Origin: Streptomyces sp. 7-21
GTDB taxonomy: Bacteria; Actinomycetota; Actinomycetes; Streptomycetales; Streptomycetaceae
DNA length: 64,000 bases
Assembly: GCF_016741785.1 (NCBI RefSeq)
Contig: NZ_JAERRL010000003.1
Span: forward strand, 186,001-250,000
Direction of reading: 5' to 3'
Part shown: positions 45,661 to 57,466 of the stretch, piece after piece
How the letters are laid out: each line of letters starts with the position of its first letter
Numbering within the stretch: the first letter of the stretch is position 1
The notes under the pieces: model-generated
What the model was told of the DNA's origin: nothing
The model's input: only the letters and a program-made list of their open reading frames with translations
The model's database searches: none
Translations under genes and position numbers: made by a program

Positions 45661-46689
45661 ATGACGCGCGAAGCGCAGACAGCCGCCGCGCCCGGACAGC
45701 CGGACGGCAAGCGGCCTGGGAAGGCCGGGAGCGGCGCCACCAGCGACGCGGCCGAGGGCCTGAACGTCGTTGCCCGCACCCAGGGCCAGCTGGTCCTGCG
45801 CCGCTTCTTCCGGCACAAGGGCGCGCTGGCGGGCATGATCCTCTTCGGTTTCGTGGTGCTGCTGACGGTGACGTCCATCGGCTACGGCCCCATACCCGGC
45901 TGGTGGGACAAGGACCCCAACACCATCGGCACGGTCACCAACGAGGGCCGCCCCACCCTGTCCGTCGTACCGGAGTTCCTCGGCGGCGGCGGCGTGCACC
46001 TCGGCGAGCACCCGTTCGGCCAGGACAACTCGGGCCGTGACTACTTCGCCCTGACCATGCGGGGCGCCCAGGCGTCGCTGACGATCGCCGTGATCGTCGG
46101 CGTGTGCGCCACCCTCGTCGGCACCATCGTCGGCGCCGCCGCGGGCTACTTCCGCGGCTGGACCGAGTCCGTGCTGATGCGGCTGACGGACATCGTCATC
46201 GCCGTGCCGACGCTGCTGCTCGCCGGGCTCATCGGCGTGATCGTCGCGGGCAAGGGCATCGTCGCCTTCGCCGTGTTCCTGGGGCTGGCGCTGTGGACGC
46301 AGACGGCGCGCCTGGTGCGCGGGCAGGTGCTCTCGCTCCGCGAGAAGGAGTACGTGGAGGCGGCCAGGTCCGTCGGCACCCCGGCGTACCGGATCATCGC
46401 CAAACACATCCTGCCGAACACCATCGGCATCATCATCGTCTCGGTGACGCTGGCCATCGCCTCCGCGGTGCTGACGGAGACGGCCCTGTCCTACGTCGGG
46501 CTCGGCGTCCAGCCGCCCGACACGTCGCTGGGACGCCTGATCACGGACTACCAGACCGCGCTGACCGTCCGGCCCTGGCTGTTCTACTGGCCCGGCGCGT
46601 TCATCATCGCCATCGCCCTGTCGGTGAACTTCATCGGCGACGGCCTGCGCGACGCCTTTGACCCCCGACAGACCCGGGTGCGTGACTGA
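45661..46689 (+). CDS. Oligopeptide ABC transporter permease, OppC-like
   Basis: A 342-residue permease with the OppC plan: a soluble Pro/Gly/Ala N terminus, one helix ([19 protein letters not shown]), a periplasmic loop with [14 protein letters not shown] (the conserved HxxGTDxxGRD), then five helices and the EAA loop ([20 protein letters not shown]...LP). GGAG lies eight bases before the ATG. Its TGA overlaps the next ATG by one base (TGATG). Confidence 0.96.
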   Translation: MTREAQTAAAPGQPDGKRPGKAGSGATSDAAEGLNVVARTQGQLVLRRFFRHKGALAGMILFGFVVLLTVTSIGYGPIPGWWDKDPNTIGTVTNEGRPTLSVVPEFLGGGGVHLGEHPFGQDNSGRDYFALTMRGAQASLTIAVIVGVCATLVGTIVGAAAGYFRGWTESVLMRLTDIVIAVPTLLLAGLIGVIVAGKGIVAFAVFLGLALWTQTARLVRGQVLSLREKEYVEAARSVGTPAYRIIAKHILPNTIGIIIVSVTLAIASAVLTETALSYVGLGVQPPDTSLGRLITDYQTALTVRPWLFYWPGAFIIAIALSVNFIGDGLRDAFDPRQTRVRD

Positions 46690-47957
46690 TGTCGATCACT
46701 CCTCCCCCCAACACCGCAGGCGGCGAGGTGGCCCTCGCCAAGCAGGGCACCGTTTCCAGTGCCGCGGAAGAGGTGCACGCCGCGCGGACGCTGGCCGACT
46801 CGCTGCCGCCGACCGACGAGGAGATCCTCTCCGTCGAGAACCTGACGGTCGAGTTCCCCACCGACGACGGCGTGGTCAAGGCCGTGCGCGGCGTCAGCTA
46901 CCGGCTGCGCGCCCGCGAGGTCCTGGGCATCGTCGGCGAGTCCGGCTCCGGCAAGTCGGTGTCGTCCATGGCGGTCATGGGCCTGCTGCCCAAGTCGGCC
47001 CGCGTCACCGGCAGCATCCGCTACCGGGGCACGGACCTGCTGGCGATGCGCCCCAAGGAGCGGCGGGCGCTGCGCGGCCGGAACATCGCGATGATCTTCC
47101 AGGACCCGATGACGTCGCTCAACCCGGTCCGCACCATCGGCGACCAGCTCGCCGAGGCGGTCCTGGCGCACCACCTGGTGCCGCGCAAGCAGGCGATGAA
47201 GCGGGCGCGCGAGATGCTCGACCTGGTCGGCATCCCGCAGGCGGACAAGCGGCTGCGGGCCTACCCGCACGAGTTCTCCGGCGGCATGCGGCAGCGCGTG
47301 ATGATCGCGATGGCGATCATCAACGACCCGGACGTCATCATCGCCGACGAGCCGACGACGGCGCTGGACGTGACCGTCCAGGCGCAGATCCTGGAGAAGC
47401 TCCTCGAGGTCAAGGACCAGGTCAACGCGGCGATCCTGATGATCACGCACGACCTCGGCGTGATCGCGGGCATGGCCCACCGCACCCTGGTGATGTACGC
47501 GGGCAAGCCGGTGGAGGTCGGCGAGACCGACGAGGTGTTCTACGGCCCGCGGATGCCGTACACGGCGGGCCTGCTGGGCTCGATCCCGTCCCTGGAGGGC
47601 GAGCGGGAGGAGCGGCTGCGTCCCATCGCGGGCACGCCGCCGTCGCTGATCTTCCTGCCGCCGGGCTGCCCGTTCTCGCCGCGCTGCCCGCTGGCCACCG
47701 AGGAGTGCACCGCGGCGGAGCCGCCGCTGGCGCCCGTGGCCAGCGGCGCGGAATCCGGCGACGGCGGGGACGGCACGCAGGTCCACCTGGCGGCCTGCCA
47801 CCACAGCGACCGGCTCGCCGCCGCCGACGACCCGACGGAGTTCTTCCGGCCCGACGCCGAGGCGGGGCCGGCGGCCGGGCCGGACAGCGGAACCGGCGAC
47901 AGCGGGGACGCCGGGACCACAGACCAGACCAGCAGCGAGAGCGAGGAGGGGCGATGA
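46689..47957 (+). CDS. Oligopeptide ABC transporter ATP-binding subunit, OppD-like
   Basis: A 422-residue ATPase: Walker [11 protein letters not shown] near residue 82, Q-loop QDPMTSLNP, signature [12 protein letters not shown], Walker [13 protein letters not shown] and His switch MITHDLG. The C-terminal oligopeptide/nickel ABC domain with cysteines ([11 protein letters not shown]...C) is normal. An extended acidic/Gly/Ala tail after residue 370 is unusual. Start ATG overlaps the permease stop; its TGA overlaps the next ATG by four bases (ATGA). Confidence 0.97.
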   Translation: MSITPPPNTAGGEVALAKQGTVSSAAEEVHAARTLADSLPPTDEEILSVENLTVEFPTDDGVVKAVRGVSYRLRAREVLGIVGESGSGKSVSSMAVMGLLPKSARVTGSIRYRGTDLLAMRPKERRALRGRNIAMIFQDPMTSLNPVRTIGDQLAEAVLAHHLVPRKQAMKRAREMLDLVGIPQADKRLRAYPHEFSGGMRQRVMIAMAIINDPDVIIADEPTTALDVTVQAQILEKLLEVKDQVNAAILMITHDLGVIAGMAHRTLVMYAGKPVEVGETDEVFYGPRMPYTAGLLGSIPSLEGEREERLRPIAGTPPSLIFLPPGCPFSPRCPLATEECTAAEPPLAPVASGAESGDGGDGTQVHLAACHHSDRLAAADDPTEFFRPDAEAGPAAGPDSGTGDSGDAGTTDQTSSESEEGR

Positions 47958-49006
47958 CGGCCGAGACCGGCCTGGCCAAGGGCCCCAAGGACGACGGCAA
48001 GAACGGCGGGGAGGGCGGCGAGCTCCTGCGCGTGTCCGACCTCGTGGTCAACTTCCCGGTGCGCGGCAATGGCCTGATCCGGCGCGTGGTGGCGCAGGTG
48101 CAGGCCGTCAGCGGCGTGTCGTTCACGGTCGGCGCGGGCGAGACGCTCGGCGTCGTCGGCGAGTCGGGCTGCGGCAAGTCCACAACCGGGCGGGCCGTGC
48201 TCCAGCTCATCAAGCCGACGTCGGGCTCCGTGGTCTTCGACGGCCAGGAGATCACCGGGCTGAAGGGCTCCCAGCTGCGGCCGGTGCAGCGGCGCATGGG
48301 CATGGTCTTCCAGGACCCGTACGCCTCCCTCAACCCCCGGCTGCCGGTGAACGACATCATCGCCGAGCCGCTGAAGGTGCAGGGCGTCTGGCGCAACGGC
48401 GGCAAGCAGCGGGTGGCCGAGCTGCTGGAGCTGGTGGGCCTGAGCCCTGAGCACGGCAACCGCTACCCGCACGAGTTCTCCGGCGGCCAGCGCCAGCGCA
48501 TCGGGATCGCCCGCGCGCTGGCGCTCGACCCGAAGCTGCTCATCCTGGACGAGCCGGTCTCCGCGCTGGACGTGTCGGTGCAGGCGGGCGTCGTCAACCT
48601 GCTGGAGGACATCCAGGACCGGCTCGGCGTGGCCTACGTGTTCATCGCCCACGACCTGTCCGTGGTGCGGCACATCTCCGACCGGATCGCCGTGATGTAC
48701 CTCGGCAAGATCGTGGAGACCGGCACCCACGAGGACGTGTACGAGCGGCCCTCGCACCCGTACACGCAGGCGCTGCTGTCGGCGGCGCCGCTGGCCGACC
48801 CGAAGAAGGAGCGCCGCCGCCGCAGGACGGTGCTGACCGGGGACGTGCCGAGCCCGCTCGACCCGCCGAGCGGCTGCCGGTTCAGGACCCGCTGCTGGAA
48901 GGCCCAGGACATCTGCGCGACCGAGGAGCCGAAGCTGGAGAACCGGGGAACGGGTCACCCGGTGGCCTGCCACTTCGCGGAAGTGGGCTCGTCGGTGGCG
49001 GCCTGA
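47954..49006 (+). CDS. Oligopeptide ABC transporter ATP-binding subunit, OppF-like
   Basis: A 350-residue ATPase: Walker [14 protein letters not shown]-loop [10 protein letters not shown], signature [15 protein letters not shown], Walker [13 protein letters not shown], and the C-terminal oligo_HPY region with Cys ([10 protein letters not shown]). It is the last gene of the operon and pairs with OppD-like to power the two permeases. The operon is closed by a hairpin 25 nt after the stop. Confidence 0.97.
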   Translation: MTAETGLAKGPKDDGKNGGEGGELLRVSDLVVNFPVRGNGLIRRVVAQVQAVSGVSFTVGAGETLGVVGESGCGKSTTGRAVLQLIKPTSGSVVFDGQEITGLKGSQLRPVQRRMGMVFQDPYASLNPRLPVNDIIAEPLKVQGVWRNGGKQRVAELLELVGLSPEHGNRYPHEFSGGQRQRIGIARALALDPKLLILDEPVSALDVSVQAGVVNLLEDIQDRLGVAYVFIAHDLSVVRHISDRIAVMYLGKIVETGTHEDVYERPSHPYTQALLSAAPLADPKKERRRRRTVLTGDVPSPLDPPSGCRFRTRCWKAQDICATEEPKLENRGTGHPVACHFAEVGSSVAA

Positions 49007-49030
49007 TCTGCCCTGAGCACGCGGCGGGGG

Positions 49031-49061
49031 CGGCCCCGGGCACGGCTGTGGCCCGGGGCCG
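49031..49061 (+). terminator. Terminator of the oligopeptide transporter operon
   Basis: CGGCCCCGGGC (49031-49041) pairs with GCCCGGGGCCG (49051-49061) with a 9-nt loop. Confidence 0.75.
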
Positions 49062-49146
49062 TCTCGCGTCAGCGGCCGTCCGCCCGGACGGCCCCTGCGC
49101 ACACGCGACCGCCGGCCCCGGGTGACGGCGTCCGGAGCCGGCGGTG

Positions 49147-49179
49147 CGGCGCTGTGGCGGCGCTGTGGCGGCGCTGTGG
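49147..49179. repeat. 11-bp tandem repeat, three copies
   Basis: The unit CGGCGCTGTGG occurs three times without a gap between the operon terminator and the YbjN-like gene stop. Eleven is not a multiple of three, so it is not an in-frame protein repeat. Confidence 0.85.
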
Positions 49180-49182
49180 CCG

Positions 49183-49824
49183 CTACGCGGAGGCGGTCCC
49201 GTCTCCGGGCTTGTCTCCGGTCCCGTCTCCGGGCTTGTCTCCAGGCTCAGCCTGGTCCTGGTCGAGGCCGAGCTGCTGGGCGATCCACTTGTCGAACTCC
49301 ATCGACGCCCGCACCCAGCTGGCGAAGCTGTTGACGAAGTGGTCGGGGGCGACGCCCATGCCGATCAGCATCTGTACCTCGCCGATCATGCGGACGACGC
49401 CTTCATCGTTGGTGTGGGTGTACACCTTGGGCCACAGGGTGCGGCGGTTCCACTCGTCGATCGTCTCCAGCAGCCTGGGCTTGTCGTCCAGGGTGTGGGG
49501 GCGGTCGTAGAACGTCCTCACGGAGATAACGCGCTGGTTCTCCTCGCCCCGGAACATGAAGTACGTGCGGAACTTCCGCCAGGGCGCCACCAGGTCGCCG
49601 TGCTTGTCCGTCGTGTACTTGAGCTTCATGCGGTCAAGCAGCTGCTTGACCAGGTTCTGGTCGGGGATGATCGCCGGGACCTGCTTCTTGGCCTGGACCC
49701 TGATCTGGTTCTGAGGGGTGCCGTTGTCCTGCGCGGGCTGGGCCTGCCCCTGCGGGGACTGGGGCTGCTCGGGCTTCCTGGGCACACCCCCGAAGTTGGG
49801 AATCGCGGACGGGTCGATGGACAC
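49183..49824 (-). CDS. YbjN domain-containing protein
   Basis: A 213-residue soluble protein. A Pro/Gln-rich N terminus leads to a YbjN-type domain: VKQLLDRMKLKYTTDKHGDL, FRTYFMFRGEENQRVISVRTF, LLETIDEWNRRTLWPKVYTH and EVQMLIGMGVAPDHFVNSFA. YbjN proteins are chaperone-like/regulatory; the exact role is unknown. The C-terminal GDKPGDGT repeat is coded by a direct DNA repeat. GTG 49824 chosen because of AAGGGA about nine bases upstream and family sequence starting after it. It is downstream of clpB on the same strand after 149 bp. Confidence 0.82.
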   Translation of the reverse strand: MSIDPSAIPNFGGVPRKPEQPQSPQGQAQPAQDNGTPQNQIRVQAKKQVPAIIPDQNLVKQLLDRMKLKYTTDKHGDLVAPWRKFRTYFMFRGEENQRVISVRTFYDRPHTLDDKPRLLETIDEWNRRTLWPKVYTHTNDEGVVRMIGEVQMLIGMGVAPDHFVNSFASWVRASMEFDKWIAQQLGLDQDQAEPGDKPGDGTGDKPGDGTASA

Positions 49825-49973
49825 GGAACTGGGTCCCTTCGTCGGATCATGTGCGGCGGCTCGGGCCAATCCTCCCCCATCACCGCCGGGTCCTGGCAAG
49901 CGTGCGCCCGTGTCCCCGGCTTTCCCGGTGCCGGCGGGGCACCGGGAAAAGCCAGAGCAAAGGGGCGGGCCGG

Positions 49974-52562
<2,589 letters not shown>

Positions 52563-52624
52563 GTAGCGCTACCCCTCCGAATCCGAAGCGTGTCCGTATC
52601 TCTGCCATAGGCAACGTGCGATAA

Positions 52625-52645
52625 GTTGAGTCTATTCCACTCAAG
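52625..52645 (-). promoter_or_regulatory. HAIR element (HspR operator) upstream of clpB
   Basis: GTTGAGT-N7-ACTCAAG matches the HAIR consensus CTTGAGT-N7-ACTCAAG at all but one base (G for C at 52625). It lies about 63-83 bp upstream of the clpB GTG. The 187 bp between it and the next gene show nothing else. Confidence 0.85.
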
Positions 52646-52831
52646 GGAGGGATACGGGGGATCGCCGGTGCGCTGGTCCGCGTGCGGGCGCAGCAGACCG
52701 TCTCCGCTTCCGCCGGGGCACGCCGCCGCGAACGGAACAGCCGCTCTCCGGGGCAGGCTCTCCTCGGGGCCGCCGGCTGGGGGCCGGGCACCTCCCGCTC
52801 GCCGCAGCGGTGCGCCTGGCCCGGCAGGCGG

Positions 52832-53650
52832 TCAGGACGCCGGGGCGCCCGCGCGCTCCAGCAGGGTCCGGGCCGTGGCCGGGAAGGGGCGGCCGACGAC
52901 ATGGCCCTTCCCGCTGCCCACGGACATCACGGCGACGACGGTGCCGGACTCGGTGGCCGGATCGAAGCCCGTCAGCCACGGCCCGCCGCTCGACCCGGCG
53001 GTGAGATCGCAGTTCTCCAGCAGCAGGCCGCCGGCGTTGGCCGCCTCGGCCTGGCCCTCGCGCAGCACGGTGGTCACCCCAGCGCAGTACCGCAGCGACT
53101 CCCCGTCGTACGGCTCCACCGCCGGGTAGCCGAGCACCTGCACGTCCTCGCCCTCGGGCACCGGCTCGAACGCCAGCCGGTTGGCGCCGTGCCGCTCCTG
53201 GATCGTCCTGCCGTCCTTCTCCTCGACGGTGACGAACGCGTAGTCATGCGGCAGGATCGCCGGCATCTCGCGGCTGACGTCCCACTCTTCGGGCGTGTGG
53301 TGCGCGGTGATGCGCCAGCCGTCGCGCTGGTAGCTGCTCAGACCGTGGTCGTAGGCGGGCACGAACCAGGCGTCGGCGGGCGGTGACGGGTGGTCGGGGG
53401 TGCGCAGGCAGTGGGCCGCGGTGGCCACGACGCTGCCGTTGGGCGCGTCCACGATGGCCCCCGAGCAGTAGCCGAGCTGGCCGTTCCCCGCGTCCCAGAT
53501 GATCCTGCCGACCGTGCTCGCGGTGCCGCCCGTCCAGCGGTCGGCGGCCAGCGCGGGCGGCGCCGCCGGCCCGGCGGCCACCCCCACGGCGGCGGCGAGG
53601 GCGGCGAGGGCGGACGTGAGCCGGGCCATCGGCGGGCGCGCAAGCGTCAT
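52832..53650 (-). CDS. Secreted trypsin-like serine protease
   Basis: A 272-residue protease with a signal peptide (MTLARPPMARLTSALAAL, then a small-residue site near APPALA) and the chymotrypsin triad: His in VVATAAHCLR, Asp in PHDYAFVTV and Ser in GSSGGPWLT. Length is short for an S1 family serine protease and no extra domain is present. ATG 53650 chosen; a start at 53629 is possible. It is divergent from the amidase gene with a 209-bp gap and lies 269 bp upstream of clpB. Confidence 0.88.
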   Translation of the reverse strand: MTLARPPMARLTSALAALAAAVGVAAGPAAPPALAADRWTGGTASTVGRIIWDAGNGQLGYCSGAIVDAPNGSVVATAAHCLRTPDHPSPPADAWFVPAYDHGLSSYQRDGWRITAHHTPEEWDVSREMPAILPHDYAFVTVEEKDGRTIQERHGANRLAFEPVPEGEDVQVLGYPAVEPYDGESLRYCAGVTTVLREGQAEAANAGGLLLENCDLTAGSSGGPWLTGFDPATESGTVVAVMSVGSGKGHVVGRPFPATARTLLERAGAPAS

Positions 53651-53859
53651 ACGGCAACCGTCCGCCGCCCGCGACGGCCTGTCCACCCGTCATCGCCCGA
53701 TCGAGTGGGAACCGCCTCGGGCGAGTGGCCGACGGGCCGTCACCGCAGCGCGCCGCGACACGCAACACCCCGCCGTGTCACACGCATTGACGCGGCGGCA
53801 GCCAGCGGTTAGGCCAGAGGACGCCCCCGCCCAGTCGCCCCGCCCCGCAGGAGGTCCCC

Positions 53860-55845
53860 GTGCCGTCACCCCACAGCCGCCGCACCGTGCTGCGCGCCGC
53901 CTCCGCCGGCGCCGCCACCGTCGCCGCCCTCGGCCACGAGGCGCTGCTGCCGGCCGGCACCGCCGCCGCCCGCACCGTTCCGGCGCAGCGGCCGTCGTCC
54001 GCCGCCTCGACGGACCTTCAGGCAGCGTTCGAGGAAGCCGCCGCCCGCCACGGCGTGCCGGTCAGCGTGCTGCTGGCCGTCTCGTACGCGCAGTCACGCT
54101 GGGACGGCCACCACGGCGCCGCCAGCGTCGCGGGCGGCTACGGCCCGATGCATCTCACCGACGCCGCCCACGCGCTGTGCGCCCGGCGGCTGGGGCCGCG
54201 GCCCGCCGGCGACCGGCGCGGCGACCCGGCGCGTCCGCTGCGCCGCGCGCCCCGCGCCGTTCCGCACCCCGCCGAGGAGCGGCTGCTCCCGGCGGGCGCG
54301 CGGACGCTGAGCCGGGCCGCCGCGCTGACCGGGCTGCCCGCCGAGGAGCTGCGCGCCAGCAGCGCGGCCAACGTCCACGGCGGCGCGGCACTGCTGGCCC
54401 AGGCCCAGCGGGAGCTGGGACGCCCGCTCAGCGAGGACCCGGCGGCCTGGCGCGACGCGGTCGCGGCGTTCGCGTACACGGGCAGCGGGCGGGCCGCCGA
54501 GGTCTTCGCTGACGACGTGTTCGCCGTGCTCGCCACCGGCGCCGAGCGGGTCACCGACGAGGGACAGCGGCTGGTGCTGGATCCCGTGGCGGTCGCGGCG
54601 GAGCAGCGGCCCGGCGGGGAGCGCGACCCGCACGTCGAGGCGCCGCCGTCCGTGTCCTGCGAGTGGCTGCCCGCGCCGTACGTCTCCCTCGGCGACGGCG
54701 ACTACGGCAACCACGACAAAGCCGACCGGCCGCACTCGCAGCAGATCAACTACATCGTCATCCACGACACCGAGGCCGACTGGGACACCACCCTCGACCT
54801 GGTGCGCGACCCCGAGTACGTCTCCTGGCACTACAGCCTGCGGTCAGCGGACGGGCACATCGCCCAGCACCTGGCGACCAAGGACGTCGGCTGGCACGCG
54901 GGCAACTGGTACGTCAACGCCACCTCCATCGGCCTGGAACACGAGGGCTTCGTGACCGACCCCGACGCCTGGTACACGGAGGCGATGTACCGCGCCTCGG
55001 CCCGGCTCGTGCGCTACCTGGCCCGGCGGTACGACATCCCGCTCGACCGCGACCACATCATCGGCCACGACAACGTGCCCGGGACCGTGACCGAGTCCAT
55101 CCCGGGCATGCACACCGATCCGGGCCCCTACTGGGACTGGGCGCACTACTTCACGCTGCTGGGCGCCCCCTTCCCGCGGGCCGCGGCGGGCCCGCGCGAC
55201 GATGCCCGCTCCGGCGTCGTCACCATCGCGCCCGACTACGACACCAACCGCCCCTCGTTCGACGACTGCGGCGAGGCGGGCGGCGCGTGCGCCCCGCACG
55301 GCTCCTCGGCGGTGCGCCTGCACGCCGCTCCCGCGCACGACGCGCCCCTGGTGCGGGACGTCGGCACCCACCCGGACGGCGACGGCGAGTCCTCCACCGG
55401 CGTCAACGACGTCGGCGCGCGCGCCACCGCCGGGCAGCGCTACGCGTACGCCGGCCGGCAGGGGGACTGGACGGCCATCTGGTACCTGGGCCAGCGGGCG
55501 TGGTTCCACGACCCGGACGACGCGCCGGTCTCGGTGCGCGGGCACGGGCTGGTCGCCACCGGCCGCCCGGGGGCCGCGGTCATCCCCGTGTACGGCCGGG
55601 CCTACCCGGAGGCGGCGGCCTATCCCGAGGACGTGCCGGTGCAGGAGGTCTCCCCGCTGGTCTACGAGATCCCGGCGGACCAGGAATACCCGGTGGGGCT
55701 GGTGACGGCCAGCGAGTACTTCTACGCCGTCACCTTCGACCCCTCCCACCACCGCGTGGTGCGCGGCGAGGAGTACCTCCAGATCCAGCTGGGCCACCGG
55801 GTGGCGTACGTGCGCCGGGCCGACGTGAGGGTGCGCCGGGTGTAG
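53860..55845 (+). CDS. Tat-exported N-acetylmuramoyl-L-alanine amidase
   Basis: A 661-residue protein. The N terminus has a twin-arginine signal (SRRTVLRAAS...VAALG), so it is exported folded by Tat. An N-terminal lysozyme/SLT-like helical region (LLAVSYAQSRWDGHHGAASV) is followed by an amidase_2/PGRP domain near residues 295-420, with zinc ligands His in VIHDTE and IIGHDNVPG and a further His in WHYSLR. A long C-terminal part (about 220 residues) is beta-rich and not recognised, perhaps cell-wall binding. AGGAGGT precedes the GTG by four bases. It should cut stem peptides from glycan strands. Confidence 0.88.
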   Translation: MPSPHSRRTVLRAASAGAATVAALGHEALLPAGTAAARTVPAQRPSSAASTDLQAAFEEAAARHGVPVSVLLAVSYAQSRWDGHHGAASVAGGYGPMHLTDAAHALCARRLGPRPAGDRRGDPARPLRRAPRAVPHPAEERLLPAGARTLSRAAALTGLPAEELRASSAANVHGGAALLAQAQRELGRPLSEDPAAWRDAVAAFAYTGSGRAAEVFADDVFAVLATGAERVTDEGQRLVLDPVAVAAEQRPGGERDPHVEAPPSVSCEWLPAPYVSLGDGDYGNHDKADRPHSQQINYIVIHDTEADWDTTLDLVRDPEYVSWHYSLRSADGHIAQHLATKDVGWHAGNWYVNATSIGLEHEGFVTDPDAWYTEAMYRASARLVRYLARRYDIPLDRDHIIGHDNVPGTVTESIPGMHTDPGPYWDWAHYFTLLGAPFPRAAAGPRDDARSGVVTIAPDYDTNRPSFDDCGEAGGACAPHGSSAVRLHAAPAHDAPLVRDVGTHPDGDGESSTGVNDVGARATAGQRYAYAGRQGDWTAIWYLGQRAWFHDPDDAPVSVRGHGLVATGRPGAAVIPVYGRAYPEAAAYPEDVPVQEVSPLVYEIPADQEYPVGLVTASEYFYAVTFDPSHHRVVRGEEYLQIQLGHRVAYVRRADVRVRRV

Positions 55846-55885
55846 CTGCCGGGCGCCCGCCCGCCGCGCCGCTAGGCTGCCCGCC

Positions 55886-56629
55886 ATGCCGCGCCTCCCC
55901 CCGGCTCCCCGCCCGGCCCGGCCCGGGACGCTGCCGCTCGCCGTCGCGGCGGTGGCCGCCGCCGGGCTGGCGGCGCTGATGCTGTGGGTGGCGGCCCGCG
56001 GCGGCGGCCCGTTCCCGGTGGACCGCGACGCGCTGCGCTGGGCCCTGGACCACCGCACGCCGGGCGGCGAGGACGTCTTCACGGTGATCACGCACAGCGG
56101 CAGCGGCGCGCCGCCCCTGGCGGCCGCCGCCGTCGCCGGCGCGCTCGCGGTGGGATCGCCGCGCTGGCGGGCCTGGCTGCCGGGTGCGGCGGCCGGGGCT
56201 ATCGCGCTGCTGACCGGCCAGGCGCTCCGCTGGGGGCTGGTCAGCCTGCTGGACCGGCCCAGGCCGCCGGCGGCGGTGATGGCGCTGCACGCCCACGGGC
56301 CCGCGATGCCGTCCGGGCACACGGCCACCTCGGCGCTGGCCGCCGCCGGGCTGGCGGCGGCGCTGCTGGCGCGCTGCCGCTCGCGCCGCGCCCGGGTGCT
56401 GGCGGTGGCGCTGCCGGCGGTGTGGGCGCTGGCGGTCGGGTACAGCCGGGTGTACCTGGGGGTGCACTGGGCGACGGACGTGCTGGCGGGCTGGCTGTTC
56501 GCCACGGCGCTGGCGTGCCTGGCGCTGCCGCCGCTGGCCGCCCTGACGCGCCGCTTCGCCTGCGCGGACGGCGCGGACGGCGCGGACGGCGCGCCGCGCC
56601 CCTGGAGCGGGGCCGCCGGACCGCCGTGA
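55886..56629 (+). CDS. PAP2-family membrane phosphatase
   Basis: A 247-residue protein with about six helices. The PAP2 motifs are in order: LDRPRPPAAVM (Arg-Pro motif), PSGHTATSAL near residue 145, and SRVYLGVHWATDVLAG near 190 with the catalytic His. It probably removes phosphate from a lipid or isoprenyl phosphate such as undecaprenyl pyrophosphate in the membrane. The C terminus has a short GAD repeat. It follows the amidase by 40 bp on the same strand, hinting at a shared cell-wall role. Confidence 0.92.
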   Translation: MPRLPPAPRPARPGTLPLAVAAVAAAGLAALMLWVAARGGGPFPVDRDALRWALDHRTPGGEDVFTVITHSGSGAPPLAAAAVAGALAVGSPRWRAWLPGAAAGAIALLTGQALRWGLVSLLDRPRPPAAVMALHAHGPAMPSGHTATSALAAAGLAAALLARCRSRRARVLAVALPAVWALAVGYSRVYLGVHWATDVLAGWLFATALACLALPPLAALTRRFACADGADGADGAPRPWSGAAGPP

Positions 56630-56648
56630 CGGCCGCAGCGTCCGCCGG

Positions 56649-57461
56649 TTACGCCGGGTCCCCGGCGAGGAAGCGGGCGGCGCGGTCGCCCCAGGTGGCG
56701 AACGCCGCGGCGTCGCGGGCGAGGTGCAGCTCGGCGGCGGGCAGCAGCGCGGCGAGGCGCTCGGCGGTGGCCCGGGGGTGTCCCGGGTCGTCGTCCCAGG
56801 CCAGGATCAGCGTGGGCTGCGTCAGCGCCGCCAGGTCGGCGGGCGCCGGCAGGTCGGTGGCGGCGACGCCGCGCAGCACGGCGGGCAGCAGCGGCGGCAC
56901 GATAGACGGCGCGGGCGCCGGGCCGGCGGCGTCCCGGCGCCAGGCGGGCGCGGGGCCGGCCGCGAGCGCGGCGGTCAGCGCGGGAACGCCGTGCCGCTCG
57001 GTGAGGGCGGCCAGCCGCCGGTAGGCGGTGGCCTGCTCGGGGCGCGTGTCCCAAGCGGTGGGCGGGATCAGCAGCACGAGCCGGGAGAAGCGCTCCGGGG
57101 CGCGCACGGCGGCGGTCAGCACGGTCGCGCACCCCATGGAGGCACCGGCGGCGGCGACGGGCCCGGTCGCGCCGAGCCGGTCGAGCAGGGCGAGCAGGTC
57201 CGCCGCCAGCACCGGGTAGGTGTAGTCGGCCGGGTCCGGGCGGCCGGTGGACTCGCCGTGGGCGCGGGCGTCGTAGCGCAGGAGGCGGTGGCCGGTCCGG
57301 CGCGTGACGGCGTGCCAGTCGACCAGCTGGGACTCGTCGTCGGCCGCGCGGCTGCCGAAGAGGCCATGGGCGTACACCAGCGGCTCACGCCGCCCGGTGC
57401 GGCCTTCCGTCAGCTCGTACGCCAGCCGGACCCCGTCCGGCAGCACCGCCTCACGCCCCAT
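56649..57461 (-). CDS. Alpha/beta-hydrolase fold protein
   Basis: A 270-residue hydrolase: oxyanion segment EPLVYAHGLFGSR near residue 27, RYDARAHGES near 60, nucleophile elbow VAAAGASMGCAT (Ser) near 105 and the acid/His of the C-terminal part (LILAWDDDPGHP). The candidate catalytic His in the family's final position (HLARDAAAFATWG) is not clear-cut. Start ATG 57461 is five bases after the YceI stop, so the two are coupled on one mRNA. The substrate is unknown. Confidence 0.85.
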   Translation of the reverse strand: MGREAVLPDGVRLAYELTEGRTGRREPLVYAHGLFGSRAADDESQLVDWHAVTRRTGHRLLRYDARAHGESTGRPDPADYTYPVLAADLLALLDRLGATGPVAAAGASMGCATVLTAAVRAPERFSRLVLLIPPTAWDTRPEQATAYRRLAALTERHGVPALTAALAAGPAPAWRRDAAGPAPAPSIVPPLLPAVLRGVAATDLPAPADLAALTQPTLILAWDDDPGHPRATAERLAALLPAAELHLARDAAAFATWGDRAARFLAGDPA

Positions 57462-57466
57462 GTGCC

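Noticed and set aside
46584..49102. Minus-strand open frames through the OppD/OppF genes
   Set aside because: They are complements of the ATPase genes whose Walker and signature motifs are all on the + strand.
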